Assembly: GCF_958295425.1 (NCBI RefSeq)
Contig: NC_081146.1
Span: 10,383,985 to 10,447,984, forward strand
From: Solea solea
Lineage: Eukaryota > Chordata > Actinopteri > Pleuronectiformes > Soleidae
DNA length: 64,000 nucleotides
Direction: 5' to 3'
Notes under the pieces: generated by a model
The model's database searches: none
Told to the model about the DNA's origin: nothing
Seen by the model: the letters and a program-made list of their open reading frames with translations, nothing else
Position numbers and translations under genes: made by a program
Shown: positions 1 through 11,800 of the stretch, piece by piece
How the letters are laid out: each line of letters begins with the position of its first letter
Numbering within the stretch: position 1 is the first letter of the stretch

Positions 1-989
1 TTCACTCCACTGTCACCACGATCACCTCGGGAGCCCTGAATACACACAATGTACAATTTACACATTACGCTACAATAGCAACATGGTAATAATTGTAAAT
101 CAGAGAATATATTCTGCATTCATTTCCATTCATTTTCTTTTGCTTTATTGTTTTTGGAGTGCTGGAAAAGAAAACGCGGGGAGAACATGGAAAACTCCTC
201 ACAGAAAGGCACACGGTCAAACTGGGATCCAAACTGGTGACTTTCTTAGCCACTTTACCAACATGTGGAAAATATTCTGTTAGTACCATCTAACAACAAT
301 GGTAGAAGTAAATCATGTAATATCCAGGTAATAGCTTGGTATTGAGAATGACTGTCATATACCTACAAATGAAAAATTGATAATAATATTAGAATATATA
401 TAATAATATATCATTATATAGTATTCCACACATAAGTATTTCCCATTGTTATTATCAAGCTATTTGGTGCATACTATAGAAATCAGATGGTATTACCATA
501 AAATTACATCCCAATAACAAAACTATTGCCAAATTATTAAAATATTGCCTTTCCAATCTACACTTTAAAAAAAAATCAAACTTAATCCATAAAAACATTC
601 AGTGTGTATGTACAGAATTATATGTCATTATATGGTCGCTTACCTTTTCCCCTTTATACCCTGGTAAACCCTGGAGTAAAGGTGCAACAAATAATTAATG
701 AGTAACCAGGATGAAAATGAAGAAATGATGAAAGCATCCTCTTCATAGTGTCACTGTGTTAGATTGAATGTACAGTAGTTCATACCCTTGGCCCAATTGG
801 TCCTCTGGCTCCAGGCAAACCCATCAGCCCTGAGTCGCCTTTCTCACCCTGACACAGAGAGAACCAGGTCTAAGATAAATGTGAACTGGCAACTTTTGCA
901 GGGCACATGTCCCATAAAAAAAAGAATCAATAAATAATAATATTAAATAAAAATATATATACGTACATACATATATATGTGTGTGTATA

Positions 990-1035
<46 letters not shown>

Positions 1036-1102
1036 TACACACATACATACACATACATATATATGTATATGTATATATATATACATATACATATATACAT
1101 AT

Positions 1103-1149
<47 letters not shown>

Positions 1150-4100
1150 TATATATATATGTGTATATAAAACATGATAAGTGCAGACTAGGTTATTTTG
1201 CACCACTGTAGTCAAGCGACAGTATTACTAAGGATGGAGAGTATATATAGAGAGCGAGTCAACTGTAAACTTTATAAACTCATACAGTAACTAGGAGGTC
1301 CAGCTAACTTGGAATTGAAATGTAAGCATGGTGATGTGATGTCATGTTTGTTTTCAGTGTGTGGAAATAACTGCAGCGGCAATCCAATTCTTCCGAGGGG
1401 ACAAATAAAGTATCCGTCTAACAAGGGTGCAAGTTACATAACAGTGTATTTACATAACCATGTAGCCGTGGTACAAATGGGCACACAGACCTAATCTGTA
1501 CTACCTTTAATTTGCACTCACTGGGTTGAAGTCACGTCATTCATCATCTTTGTGAGGAGGTCTGACTTACTCACTTTGGGCCCACTTGGTCCCGGCCATC
1601 CAGCTGGTCCCTGTTTCCCAGGAAGTCCTTGAGGACCTGTCCGACCCTGACAGCACACATCAACTTTAACATCGGAGACACAGACACACTGTCGCGCATG
1701 AAAGGCTAATGAAACAACTGTTAGGAATAGTCACGTAAAACCTGTTTGCTTTGAAGGTAAAAATAAAAAGAAAGTGCAAGATTAACTGTGTAAGCCGACA
1801 GCCTGCTGGCTATAGTATTTATCAGACGCTGCTGTACATGTAGGGGGGGGGGGAAATGACTTTAACGAGCCCTGTCACTTTGCTCTCTTTAATTAAATGA
1901 TGGGCTGTATATAGAACAGGAGTCGGGAGAACAGGAGAATAAAATGATTTATGACCTGGCTGAAGCACTAAGCTAAATTGCACTGCAGTGCTGCAAAGCT
2001 CTTCTGTCAGGCCACCAGCCAGTGAAGCTCTCCCACCGGGCCACTTTCACTGCTCAACCACAGCGACTGACCACTGAGCAGGTCACTTCTCCTCTGCCTG
2101 ATGTGGTCACACTCTGGTTGTAAAGCTGCTTTCTAACAGGAAGGGAGGGTGATCTGACAGGGAGGCGTGGAGCTGGGTGTCTTTGAGGGGTCGATGGGGA
2201 GGCGATATATTCCCTGATGCGAGAGGACACCAACAGTAGGTCAGCGCCCTCTGCTACCAAAACAGCGCGTCTCAGCAGCTCTGTTTCCCCTCGCATCCTG
2301 TCAAAGTGTCTGTTCTGTCTCCTGTCAAGGTTGTGCTTTGCCCACAGTGTGCTGATGCACACAAGCAGGCACAGGCAGGGCCCTGAGTTGCAGCTACCAA
2401 GAAAGCAGAGGCACTGTATCTCATTTTTGAGTAAATCCACTTAGCGGAGGACACGGCTTGATTAATGGAGACTCTCACCTTTTGCCCAGGTCGTCCGATT
2501 TCTCCCTGACAACAGGATGTAGAGGAGGGAACAAGGACAGCGGCCATTTAATGCACTTCCAGTCATTTGCAACAAGTCAATTCGATTTAAGCTTACAAAT
2601 GAATGAGTAGCAGTAAAATGTATAACGACCAGAGTAAATGATATGATGGGGAAGTAAACTGCTTACCTTTTCTCCCTTAGGTCCTCCTATCCCAGGTAAT
2701 CCAGGAGGACCCTGACGAGCATGAAACAAAATTATCAGCACATGATCATAAATCATAGAGATAGCCATCTAAAGTAGTTTTATTATCCACAATATCCCAC
2801 CACAAAGTCATGTCTGCTTCTGTAGACCCACAGCGGCAGTTTCAATTAGCTAAAGGCTGAGTGGCCACTATTGATTTAAAAACGGCCTTATGGGTCTCTC
2901 TTGATATAGTGAAACACTGCTGCAGAGCAGCTCGTGCAGCCCGAGAGGCCCAACACACAGCACAAGCTTCAACAGTCATTTTGTAAATCTGCTTTTCACT
3001 AATGAAATGCTCAGTCCAGAGAGGAGGACGTTTTGTACGAAATGTCTCTGTCTTTCACCACCAGAGAACACAAACACACCGACACACGCTTGTGTCGGTA
3101 ATCCCTGGAATTTACGCGACACAGCGCGCCTTTCCAGGCAGATGGACGGATTCTGAGAATGATGTGTGGTGCACTGGCAAGCAGTGGAAAAAGGCTATTT
3201 GTGTCGGAGCTAAATGTGGAGCGTTAATGGGGCTGCTGTGTTTCATGGGCCAGAGAAATCCCCCCATCCCAAGCTCCACAGGAACCCTCAAGTCGGAGAG
3301 GAGATACCGGATAATAATACATAGTAAAACCTTAAATGTGTGCACACCCCAAACATGAACGTCTGGGGTTCAGCCAAACTGACTGAGAATCCTAGTCGAG
3401 TAGAATTGTGTGTGTGTGTGTCTGTGTGTGAGGTGTAATGGAATTGTTAAATGATGAAATAAAGGTCCTAGACCTACAGTGCATGATGAATGCTCAGAAA
3501 AAAGATGTTTGCATCCTACCTGAGGTCCAGGAAGACCAGCAGGTCCGGCGGGGCCTTGGACACAGGGAGAACCTTTGTTCTCATTGCCCCGCTTAGATTC
3601 AGCACCATCATTTGGATTGCTGTCATTCTGTGAAATAAAACAGTACACAAATGAGACTTCTTTAAAGCTTTGACAAATTCTTATTAGACATTAGAGTAAA
3701 CAAATACAACTTCACCCAAGGACACATTAAGAGTCAGATATTCCACAATAGAAAGTCACATGACTTTGACTCACATGAGTGTGACGGCACCAAAGTGAAG
3801 GGGGTGGAGGAAAGAGTGGGGGAGGAGGTGGGCTCAGTAAACAGCATGGGTTGAATCTCTTCTGCTGCTCCTGGGACCTGAGAGCTGTTGTAAGGTGTGC
3901 ATGCAGTCAGTGGCTACAGGCGCGCATGTCAACTGTCACAACTGTATCACTCAATGTGGATCCTGACCTCTGCAAAACCAAACAAGAAGAGACATGCACA
4001 TGCAGGGACAACTGTGCTTCATACACGGGGGGGACATGTTGCATTTTGACTCTACAGTACATGTTGTGAACATAATGGGAGTAAAACTGGTGGAGGCTAC

Positions 4101-4550
4101 AACATGCAGGGGCAGTGTAAGTGACAGGCAAACAGGTGTAAACTATCAAATCATGACAGCCTTTCAGCAGCGTCCCTAAGGTTGGACACAGATATGAAGC
4201 GCCTGTGGTTCTCACTGAAGGACTCGAGCTGGCCTCGCTATTTATAGAGGCAACGCCAGTCAACCTCATGCACGATTGGAAAATGAAAACAAGTGTATTT
4301 TACCAGCACAACAAGCTCAAATGGATCTCAAAGTCAGGCACTCGGAGCCCATGTTTCTACAGCTCAGGTATCTCAAAACATGCATGCATATGACTGTATG
4401 TACAACACACACGCACTCACTCACGCACACACGCAGGAGGACTATTTTCTTACCTGCTGGGACTGAAATAAAGCTGTCCACAAACGAGGACTGAGCCAGG
4501 CCATAACAAAACCACAGTGGCAAATACAATCCAAGTGTTAGAAGAGTCAT
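1..4550 (-). CDS. colq: Acetylcholinesterase collagen-like tail subunit (ColQ), 5' half, runs off the left edge
   Basis: ColQ anchors acetylcholinesterase tetramers in the synaptic basal lamina of the neuromuscular junction. Exons on the minus strand in order: 4550-4454, 3884-3775, 3627-3520, 2711-2667, 2505-2479, 1646-1575, 848-786, 670-644, and 35 to beyond base 1. All introns are GT-AG and the frame stays open for about 194 residues. Residues 1-20 are a hydrophobic signal peptide ([14 protein letters not shown]). Residues 46-61 are the proline-rich attachment domain, CCLL then S and five P, LF, four P, close to human [16 protein letters not shown]91 sits in the conserved SPC just before the helix. 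Unbroken Gly-X-Y starts at G94. The helix exons after the first (45, 27, 72, 63 and 27 nt) are multiples of nine, typical of collagens. The C-terminal trimerisation and cysteine-rich region is outside the window. Other collagens lack this attachment domain, so the identity is firm. Confidence 0.95.
951..1171. repeat. Compound AT/TATG/ACAT microsatellite in a colq intron
   Basis: About 220 bases of (TA)n interrupted by TATG, CACATACA and TACATA units. Overlapping open frames here read as Tyr/Ile/His strings on both strands and are artefacts of the dinucleotide repeat. It lies in the intron between the exons at 1575-1646 and 786-848. Confidence 0.95.
3775..3884 (-). other. colq: colq exon 2: proline-rich attachment domain (PRAD)
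   Basis: This exon is too short to stand out as an ORF but defines the gene. The acceptor is ttacaacag, the first two bases complete the Ala codon begun in exon 1, and the donor is a strong gtgagt. It encodes [13 protein letters not shown] followed by two cysteines and the proline-rich stretch. In ColQ the proline-rich segment threads through four acetylcholinesterase C-terminal helices, and the CC pair disulfide-bonds to two of the catalytic subunits. Human has LPSLDQKKRGGHKA at the corresponding place before CC. The residues after the prolines (SLWCRHTH) differ from the human FFRGG and add a further cysteine, C65. Confidence 0.93.
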
Positions 4551-5678
4551 GCTGCTCCAGATAGTTGCCAGACTTTATTTCTGAGCCACAGCAGCCCTCA
4601 CACGCTGCCTTTCTCTCTCCCTCTCTCCTCACTGTCCTCTCCCCTCAGCTCCCCTCCCTCTGTGCTCACTCTTCTCTGTCTCCTTTATGTCCTCAGAAGA
4701 GGGAACGCTGACCAATGCCCATTAAATCTTTCCTCCGCATCAGTGTGCGCTAAAATTATAGGACAGAGCCCGCCAGCTGCTTCGAGTGCTGGTATTTGAT
4801 CTGTACAACTGCAGTGGTGGCTTTTGTTATTTGTCCTTATCATAATGGGCTTTTTCTTTGCCAGAGATTGAAAAATGATTCTGAATGGAGCTGTGTAAGC
4901 ACATTTGAGCATTGTATCTGTCCTCCGTCTGTTTGCATAGTTATGTGCACTTTTCTTTCTTTACGCAGTACTCTGCGTATTATGACATCAGTTAAATGCA
5001 GGGCAAATCTGTTGTATTAAAAATTGCCTTTTTCCATGTAGGCTAAGCTATTAAAATATTGGAAATACAGACAGTTCTTAAGCACTGCAACTGTATGACT
5101 ATCTATTTTTGCACAGATGCCCACAAACAACCAACTATTTAAAAAGGCACAGGCTAAACAAGTGAGAAAATACTGCAACTGGATATAAACAAATACACAG
5201 CTATATAATAAATGTGAGCTGACTATGCACTCACTTATTTTTGCCAAGATTTTACTGCACACTGCATCAGTCACTGCTGTAACTGGATTCCAGCGCCAAG
5301 TGGACCATTATGTGACATCTTTATATTACCAGCGTTTGCAATGGACCCTTTTGGATGTTATACATCATTGCTATGCAGGCGTTAGAGCTAAAATATTTTG
5401 CTGATTAATTGATTTGTTTTTGAATCATCAAAGCATGACAATAATCTGTCATTGGAGCTTCTTGGCAATAAGGATTTGTCTTCATTGGCACAGTTAACTG
5501 AATATTTGGGGGCTTTGAATGGTTAATCCAGCAAAAAAAATAATTTCAAATTGTCACATTGGGCTTTAGTAAGTAAAAACTAACTAAAGTTATTTATTGT
5601 CACAGCAACACAGGTGAAAAAACAAATCCTGATTACATTTGAAATCAATAAAGGTCCATGTGTACTGTGTAAAAACTA
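4551..5678. other. Intergenic: colq 5' flank and region beyond the hacl1 3' end
   Basis: No gene seen. The colq start codon and the hacl1 stop are about 1.3 kb apart with both genes on the minus strand, so the colq promoter must lie here or share sequence with the hacl1 3' end. The first 130 bases above the colq ATG are pyrimidine-rich (CTCTCC runs), and an E-box CAGCTG lies near 4775. No convincing TATA box was found. The rest is AT-rich without long repeats. Confidence 0.6.
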
Positions 5679-5684
5679 TTTATT
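5679..5684 (-). terminator. hacl1: Candidate hacl1 polyadenylation signal (AATAAA)
   Basis: The minus strand reads AATAAA here, 160 bases past the hacl1 stop codon. A second AATAAA-like run lies near 5588-5595. The choice is positional inference; no transcript evidence is available. Confidence 0.5.
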
Positions 5685-5843
5685 TAGGTATTAACTCATT
5701 TTAACATTATTCAGTGTCATCAGAATCAATAAAAATAATCTGTTATTCCATAGAAACAATCACAAAAACCATGTTTTCCCAGTTTGAGATATCACCGCTG
5801 TTTTGTGTTCTGAAGGAAGCAGGAGGTCGATCACTCTTCAAGT

Positions 5844-8800
5844 CTATAGGTTTGCGCGTGTGAGCCACGGAAACTCCTGCAAACACAGACAACACGACAA
5901 ATATTAGACCTTCATATGATAGAAACATTTTCTAAAGAGGGGCTTTTGTGGGTAAGACACACGCTGGCCTCCATTTGAGCTTAAAACTGAGAAATCTAGC
6001 TGTGCAGGAACAAATCATTTGTCTTTGACAAGATGAAAAGCAGTCGTCAGACAAACAATGATGACCTCACAGTCTTTTTCCTGGCCAACCATGGAGTGCA
6101 TCGCCATGGCTACAGTCCTCAGCACAACCTTCAAACATGTCTGCATAGGGTTGCGTAGATACATTCAACATAAACACAGAGGGCCATGCTTTCTAATTAC
6201 GGGGACCTTGAAATAGAAGGGTCATGTCAGTGTGCGGTGGCAGGATTGAGAGTGGAATACCACCATTCTATGATGCACCTTGAGTATCTGGATTAAGTCT
6301 TATATATAGAACAAGCAGTATGCCTGTACTGTCAGTGTCACTCAAGTCATTGTTCACATTCTGTCTCATTTACTTAACCCTTTAACACCAAGTGTATCGC
6401 AGACGACCCGTTACCGCTGTTACGCGGCGGTCCAGCGGTTTCTGAAAGCTGCATGTAGGTAATGTCACAAACAAATGTTATTTTAAACATGTTTTATACT
6501 GTTCAAATTTCAAATTTAACACGCACAATCTGGTGTTCATGTACAACTACAGTGTTGTTTCTAAATAAAACCTTTTGTTTTTCTTCATTTTAAATTGTTA
6601 ATATACTATTTTAACATGCAGTTAATTGTAAATAACTGACAGATATTGAAAGTTATTCTGAAAAATAGAAGTTTTCTGGCCCTTTTATGGTTAAAATAAG
6701 CAAAAATAAATAAATAAAAAATTGCAGACAGACATTTTGTGGCTTAGGTGTTAAAGGGTTGAAAGTTAAGTGAAACAAATCCTTGAACTGAATGTCAGCC
6801 TATCAAGTCTGTAAGAGCATTGGGGTGCAATGGAAAGATATGGCAGGAGATAATATTTAAGGTCACAGTAGTTATGACCAATGCAAAGTTCCTGACCCTA
6901 CTCTAGGTCAGTGAGTAGGTATGTAAAAAAAAAACATTGTACATACTGGTAAAACATTTGAGGAGGCTATACCTTCAAATTTAGCACATAAAAGATGAAG
7001 AGAGTCAGAAACAATAGTCCTAGCCTTTAACATAAGTTTTTCCAGTTACTGACCCGTGATTTGATGATATCTGGGTATTCCTGACAGACAGACCTCTTTA
7101 ATATCTCTTTAATATGATTAATGTCACTTGCCCACTTAAGCTCCCAGCTGCCTTGTTTTGGAGGCAACAGCCATGTTGATGGAAGCCAACAGTAGTTTCA
7201 AGCAGCATCAATGACATTCTTAACCACCAGGGGGCATACTATTCCCACAGGATAGACACTAGTGCAGCTGGAGCTGAGGTCATTTAGCTGTGAATCAAAC
7301 CTCACAGGAGGTTTATTTTATTTATTTTTTAACTTTTGACCTGTTCGACTCAGGATGGACTGAGATGACTCAGCACGTTTGAATCAGAAACAGGTTTATT
7401 GCCACGTATGCTTGAATCGATACAGGGAACCCGTTTCAGGAAGTTCTTTGCTCCAACACACCTGATTCAAATAAATAGGTCGTTATCAGGCTTGTGCAGA
7501 GCTTGATAACGAGCTGATCATTTGAATCAGGTGTGTTAATAAAGCAGGGCAACGTGTCAAACATGCAGGGCGGTGGGTCCCCAGGACCAGGCTTGAGAAA
7601 CACTGCCACTGAGGCCACGTTTACCTGCTGTTTTCTGTCAGAGGAAGGGTCAATCAGCACGTTGAGTAGACTCGGCCGCTCCCAGTCATTCAGACTGACG
7701 TGCAAGGCACTGCGCAGCTCCTGCACCGTCCTCACCAGGAAGCCTCGACCCCCAAACGCTGTCATGATCTCATCATAACGTGCCTCAGGTAAGAGGGTCA
7801 CAGGAGGGGCTCTGCGACCAATTTACAAAGGATGCCGTTATTACATCACAGCTGATTAAATGTCGTAACATCTGTGTCGTTAAAGTGCTGTGCTATACTT
7901 GGCTCACATAGAGGTCAGATCTCCCATTTTTGCCATTTCTTTCCATGTTTCAGGATCCACTCCGCTGTATATGCCATTATTATTAACCACAATAATAACC
8001 ACGGGTAGGTTATACCTGTTTTAAAAAAAAAAAGAGATTTTATGTTGTTCTGTAATAGTGGGTGGAACCAAATAAACTGCATAGAAAAGGAGGAAACAAA
8101 CCAACCTGCACATGGTTTCAACCTCCATGCCAGAAAATCCAAAAGCGCTGTCTCCTTCCACACAGACAATCCTTGTGCCTTTTTTCTCGCTCCTCTCCAA
8201 AGCAGCTGCGGCTATCGCAAATCCAAGGCCCACTCCCATTGTTCCAAAGGTGCCAGCATCCAACCTACACATCGATAGGATTAGCACACATACTTTTTGC
8301 ACAGTACTGTGCAATATCTACCTCTAGAGCAGCCATTCCCAAACTTAAGAAAGCCGGGGACCACTTTGAAATCTAAAAACTTTAAATCAAGACTCTGATC
8401 AACACATGAGACTAGGATCAATAATTCCTATATTCCCAAATGCGTAATTATCCAAATTAAGATTAACAAATTAACATTGAGTGCAAATACTGAAATGTTG
8501 AGTATTTATTAAAATATTTCATACATATTTGACAGCAATTCAAAGCTCAATTATATAACTGAAAATTAAAAAAACAAATGTATTCATTTATATTCAATGA
8601 CCTTTCACAACCCACCTGCAGTACCGTCACAGTCCACAGGGGGGCTGCGACCCACACTTGCTGCTCTAGAGTTTTCAAACTATGACAGACCAATATCAAT
8701 AGCACTGGCATGTGAAGCAGTGTGGAATCATGGGAACTGTTGACAGCACTGTGGATTAATAATAGTACAGAGTATTTTCTTCCTCGTGCTGATGTTTCAT

Positions 8801-11800
8801 CAGAGGTTAATAACCCCATCAGTTAAAGTGGTCATATACGGTAGTTTACAAATGTGGCTGTGCATTTACTATGTGCTTGACAGAGGTGACCAGAGGGCAT
8901 GAAGAGTACATACTCAGGAAGAACAGAGACATTTGTTCTTGTTCTCGAGGATCAGAAGAACAGAGTTAGTTCTGGCCAGGATTTTCATACAAAAACTCAA
9001 ATGCAGAACTCCTGGGAAGTCCACTTCAATTTTCTGGCCAATCACACAATAGTTGTCGGACACCACACAATAATAATAATAAAAAAGTTCTGCCCAAATA
9101 TCTCCCAAACGAGGGCAGCAAGACAATAATGACGTCATTCTTTTTCTAGAAGCCCTGGGAGAGAGAACACATTTCTCTGTTCTTGCGTACAGGCCTTAAG
9201 ATGTGTGTGTGTGTGTGTGAAAGCTGTTCATGTTGTTGCCTGTTCTGGCACTAATTACATTTAAGTTCTGTAAAGCCTCCGTGGACATTACACAACAGCA
9301 GGGACGGATAAAGAGTATGACGTCATTAAAAGGTGACATTAAAAGGTGACTGAGATGGGTTACTACACTGTGACTCAGTAAAGCCTCCAAAGCGTTTGTT
9401 TCACATTTTCCAACAATAACCCACAGAATATGCATATTGTGTAAAGTTGTTGGAGTGAACTGGAATTAAATTAAATGTGTCCGAGTGCCTCACCTGTGTC
9501 GAGGTAGGTAGTTGTTTATCATGGTGCGTCCTATGTCCATGGTGTTTGCCCCCTCGCTGACGATGATGCAGTCACGTGGCAGCAGCTGGGAGACGTGGTG
9601 AAACACCGTGTAGTAATTCATGGGCATCGTTGACTGAAGAGCAAGTGCCTGAGGAGAAATGAACGATTACAATATGATACGCCACATTTAAGTGTATACA
9701 TATGAATACAGGAAGTGTATATTCTAGGCATTCAGATGAGAGTCACCTTTGATATTTTTGCATTAGCGACAATTTTGTCCTTTAGTGTGCTCCACCACTC
9801 TGTATCGGGGGGATATTTCCAGACATCTTTACGAACACACGTCAGAAGCTGAAGGAAAAAACAAAACAAAACAATTTCCAGTGTCTAAGATATGGATTCA
9901 ATTATTTCCAATTTGGGTTTAAAGGAATATTAAACAGATTTTTTTTTTTAATGTACAATAACCTGAATGTATGAATTATTTTTATTATGAAAGTATGTGT
10001 CCTTGTTTCTTTAAGGACAAACTAAACACCATTTGAATTTCACCTATATGTTTGAGGGAAAGGGTGAGGTGAGAGATTTCCAGCTGCAACATGAACTCTC
10101 AACAATAGATGTTGTTAAATCCTACACACTGTACCTTTAAAACACATCTTTACAGAACACTGGGATCTTAGGACAAAGAGTGAAATGAACTAATGATGGG
10201 GGAAATTGGCTACAGACTGAGTTGCAGTTAATGTACCTGAATGACAATAGCATTGATGTCTCCTAGGAGAGCAACAGCAGGCCTAACATTGTTTCCCATC
10301 TCCTCAGCACAAAGGTCAACCTGCAAACAGAGCACTTTTTCTTAATGAAGTTATCATAGCAGAGCATTTGCTGCAGCAGGGAAACACTAAAGCAGATCAC
10401 AACAGTATTTGCTCCAAGCCTGATGATCAAATTGACCATTAGGTTTAGAGCACCTGAACATTTGACTCACTCATTTACATACCTGGATGACTTTGACCTC
10501 AGGGTCAAATCTTGGTGGCAGACCAAAATGCAGAATCCAATTGAGTCTGGCTCCAAGCAGAAGTACGACATCAGCCTGGAGAAGAGCTCTTAGTAACAGA
10601 GACAGTGTGGTTTACATATAACAACGTATTACAGTTCAATACTCTAATCTATACATTTTAACAATTACATCACATTTATGTTTTCAGATTGATATGTCTT
10701 TTACGAACCTCATGTTTTTATTAATATTTAGTCTTTGCTTGTTTAACTTTGAATGAGCTTACTGTAAGTCAATCTTTTGTTCAAGTATCAGCCAAAAATA
10801 ATGACATTAAAATATTGTTTTTCATCAGATTTAACAGATAAAAACTGTTTTAAGCATACTTCTTGGTTGGGCCACTAATGGATTCGTTTTTTAATTTTAT
10901 TTCTCCACATTCTTGGTGCAGGGAAAAGCTGAAATGGTGTCTCACCTTGAGCGGGCAGCAGCCACACAGTTGGGGTGATCATCAGGCAGCACTCCTTTAC
11001 CCATCGGGGTGGGCAGGAAAGGTAAACCAGTCATTTCCACAAACCCCTTAAGAGCAATTTCTGCTTGACCATAAGCTGCTCCTGTTGCACACAACAAAAC
11101 TTATTTCATGATACAAATAATCTGATTTACTGGTGATGGAGGAAAGTCTGGGTTTCTGCCAACTCCCTCTATGATAGTCAATGTTTCTTTTGACATTACC
11201 TTTGCCAATTACGACTAAGGGTCTTTTAGCCGCTTTCAAGACAGAAATGGCCTCAGTGATTGCACTGTGGTCGGCCAAACTCACTGGAGGAGGTGGACAA
11301 CAGGAAACAAGTCTGCAGGAAAAACACACTTCTCTCAGTCCCTGCACACGTTTAACCACATTAAGCATTAATAAACATTCAAATTCAAATTACAGCAAAC
11401 CTGACTGTGCTCCTTTCCACCTTAGCATTGACCATGTCCCCTGCGATGTCCACATAACAAGCACCTGGACGCCCATACATGCTAGTGCGAACTGCCTGCG
11501 TGCAACAAAATACAATGAAGACACACAAAAGCCTGTGTCTGTCTAAGGACAGCGCAACACCAACTGAGAGTTTACCTTCTCTATCACGGAGGGTATGGCT
11601 GCCAGACTGCTTGGTCTCGCAGAGAACTTGCTATAAAGGCGACACGCTTCCACCTTACAGAAAAATCCAAATCACTGTCAACTCAGAAACCATCAACAGG
11701 CAAAAATGCATGTGAAAAGGCTGCTTTACCTGAGGAAACTCCTGGAATGCTCCTGCTGTTTCTTGGTTTCTATCGGAGGATCCTCCGATAACAACAACAG

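Noticed and set aside
824..1215. Overlapping open frames rich in Tyr, Ile and His on both strands
   Set aside because: They come from a (TA)n/TATG/ACAT microsatellite, not from a gene.
5931..5990. Alternative last hacl1 exon starting CTAGATTTCTCAGT (LDFSVLSS)
   Set aside because: It lacks a nearby stop and a peroxisome signal; the exon at 5876-5844 gives [10 protein letters not shown] and a stop, matching the family ending.
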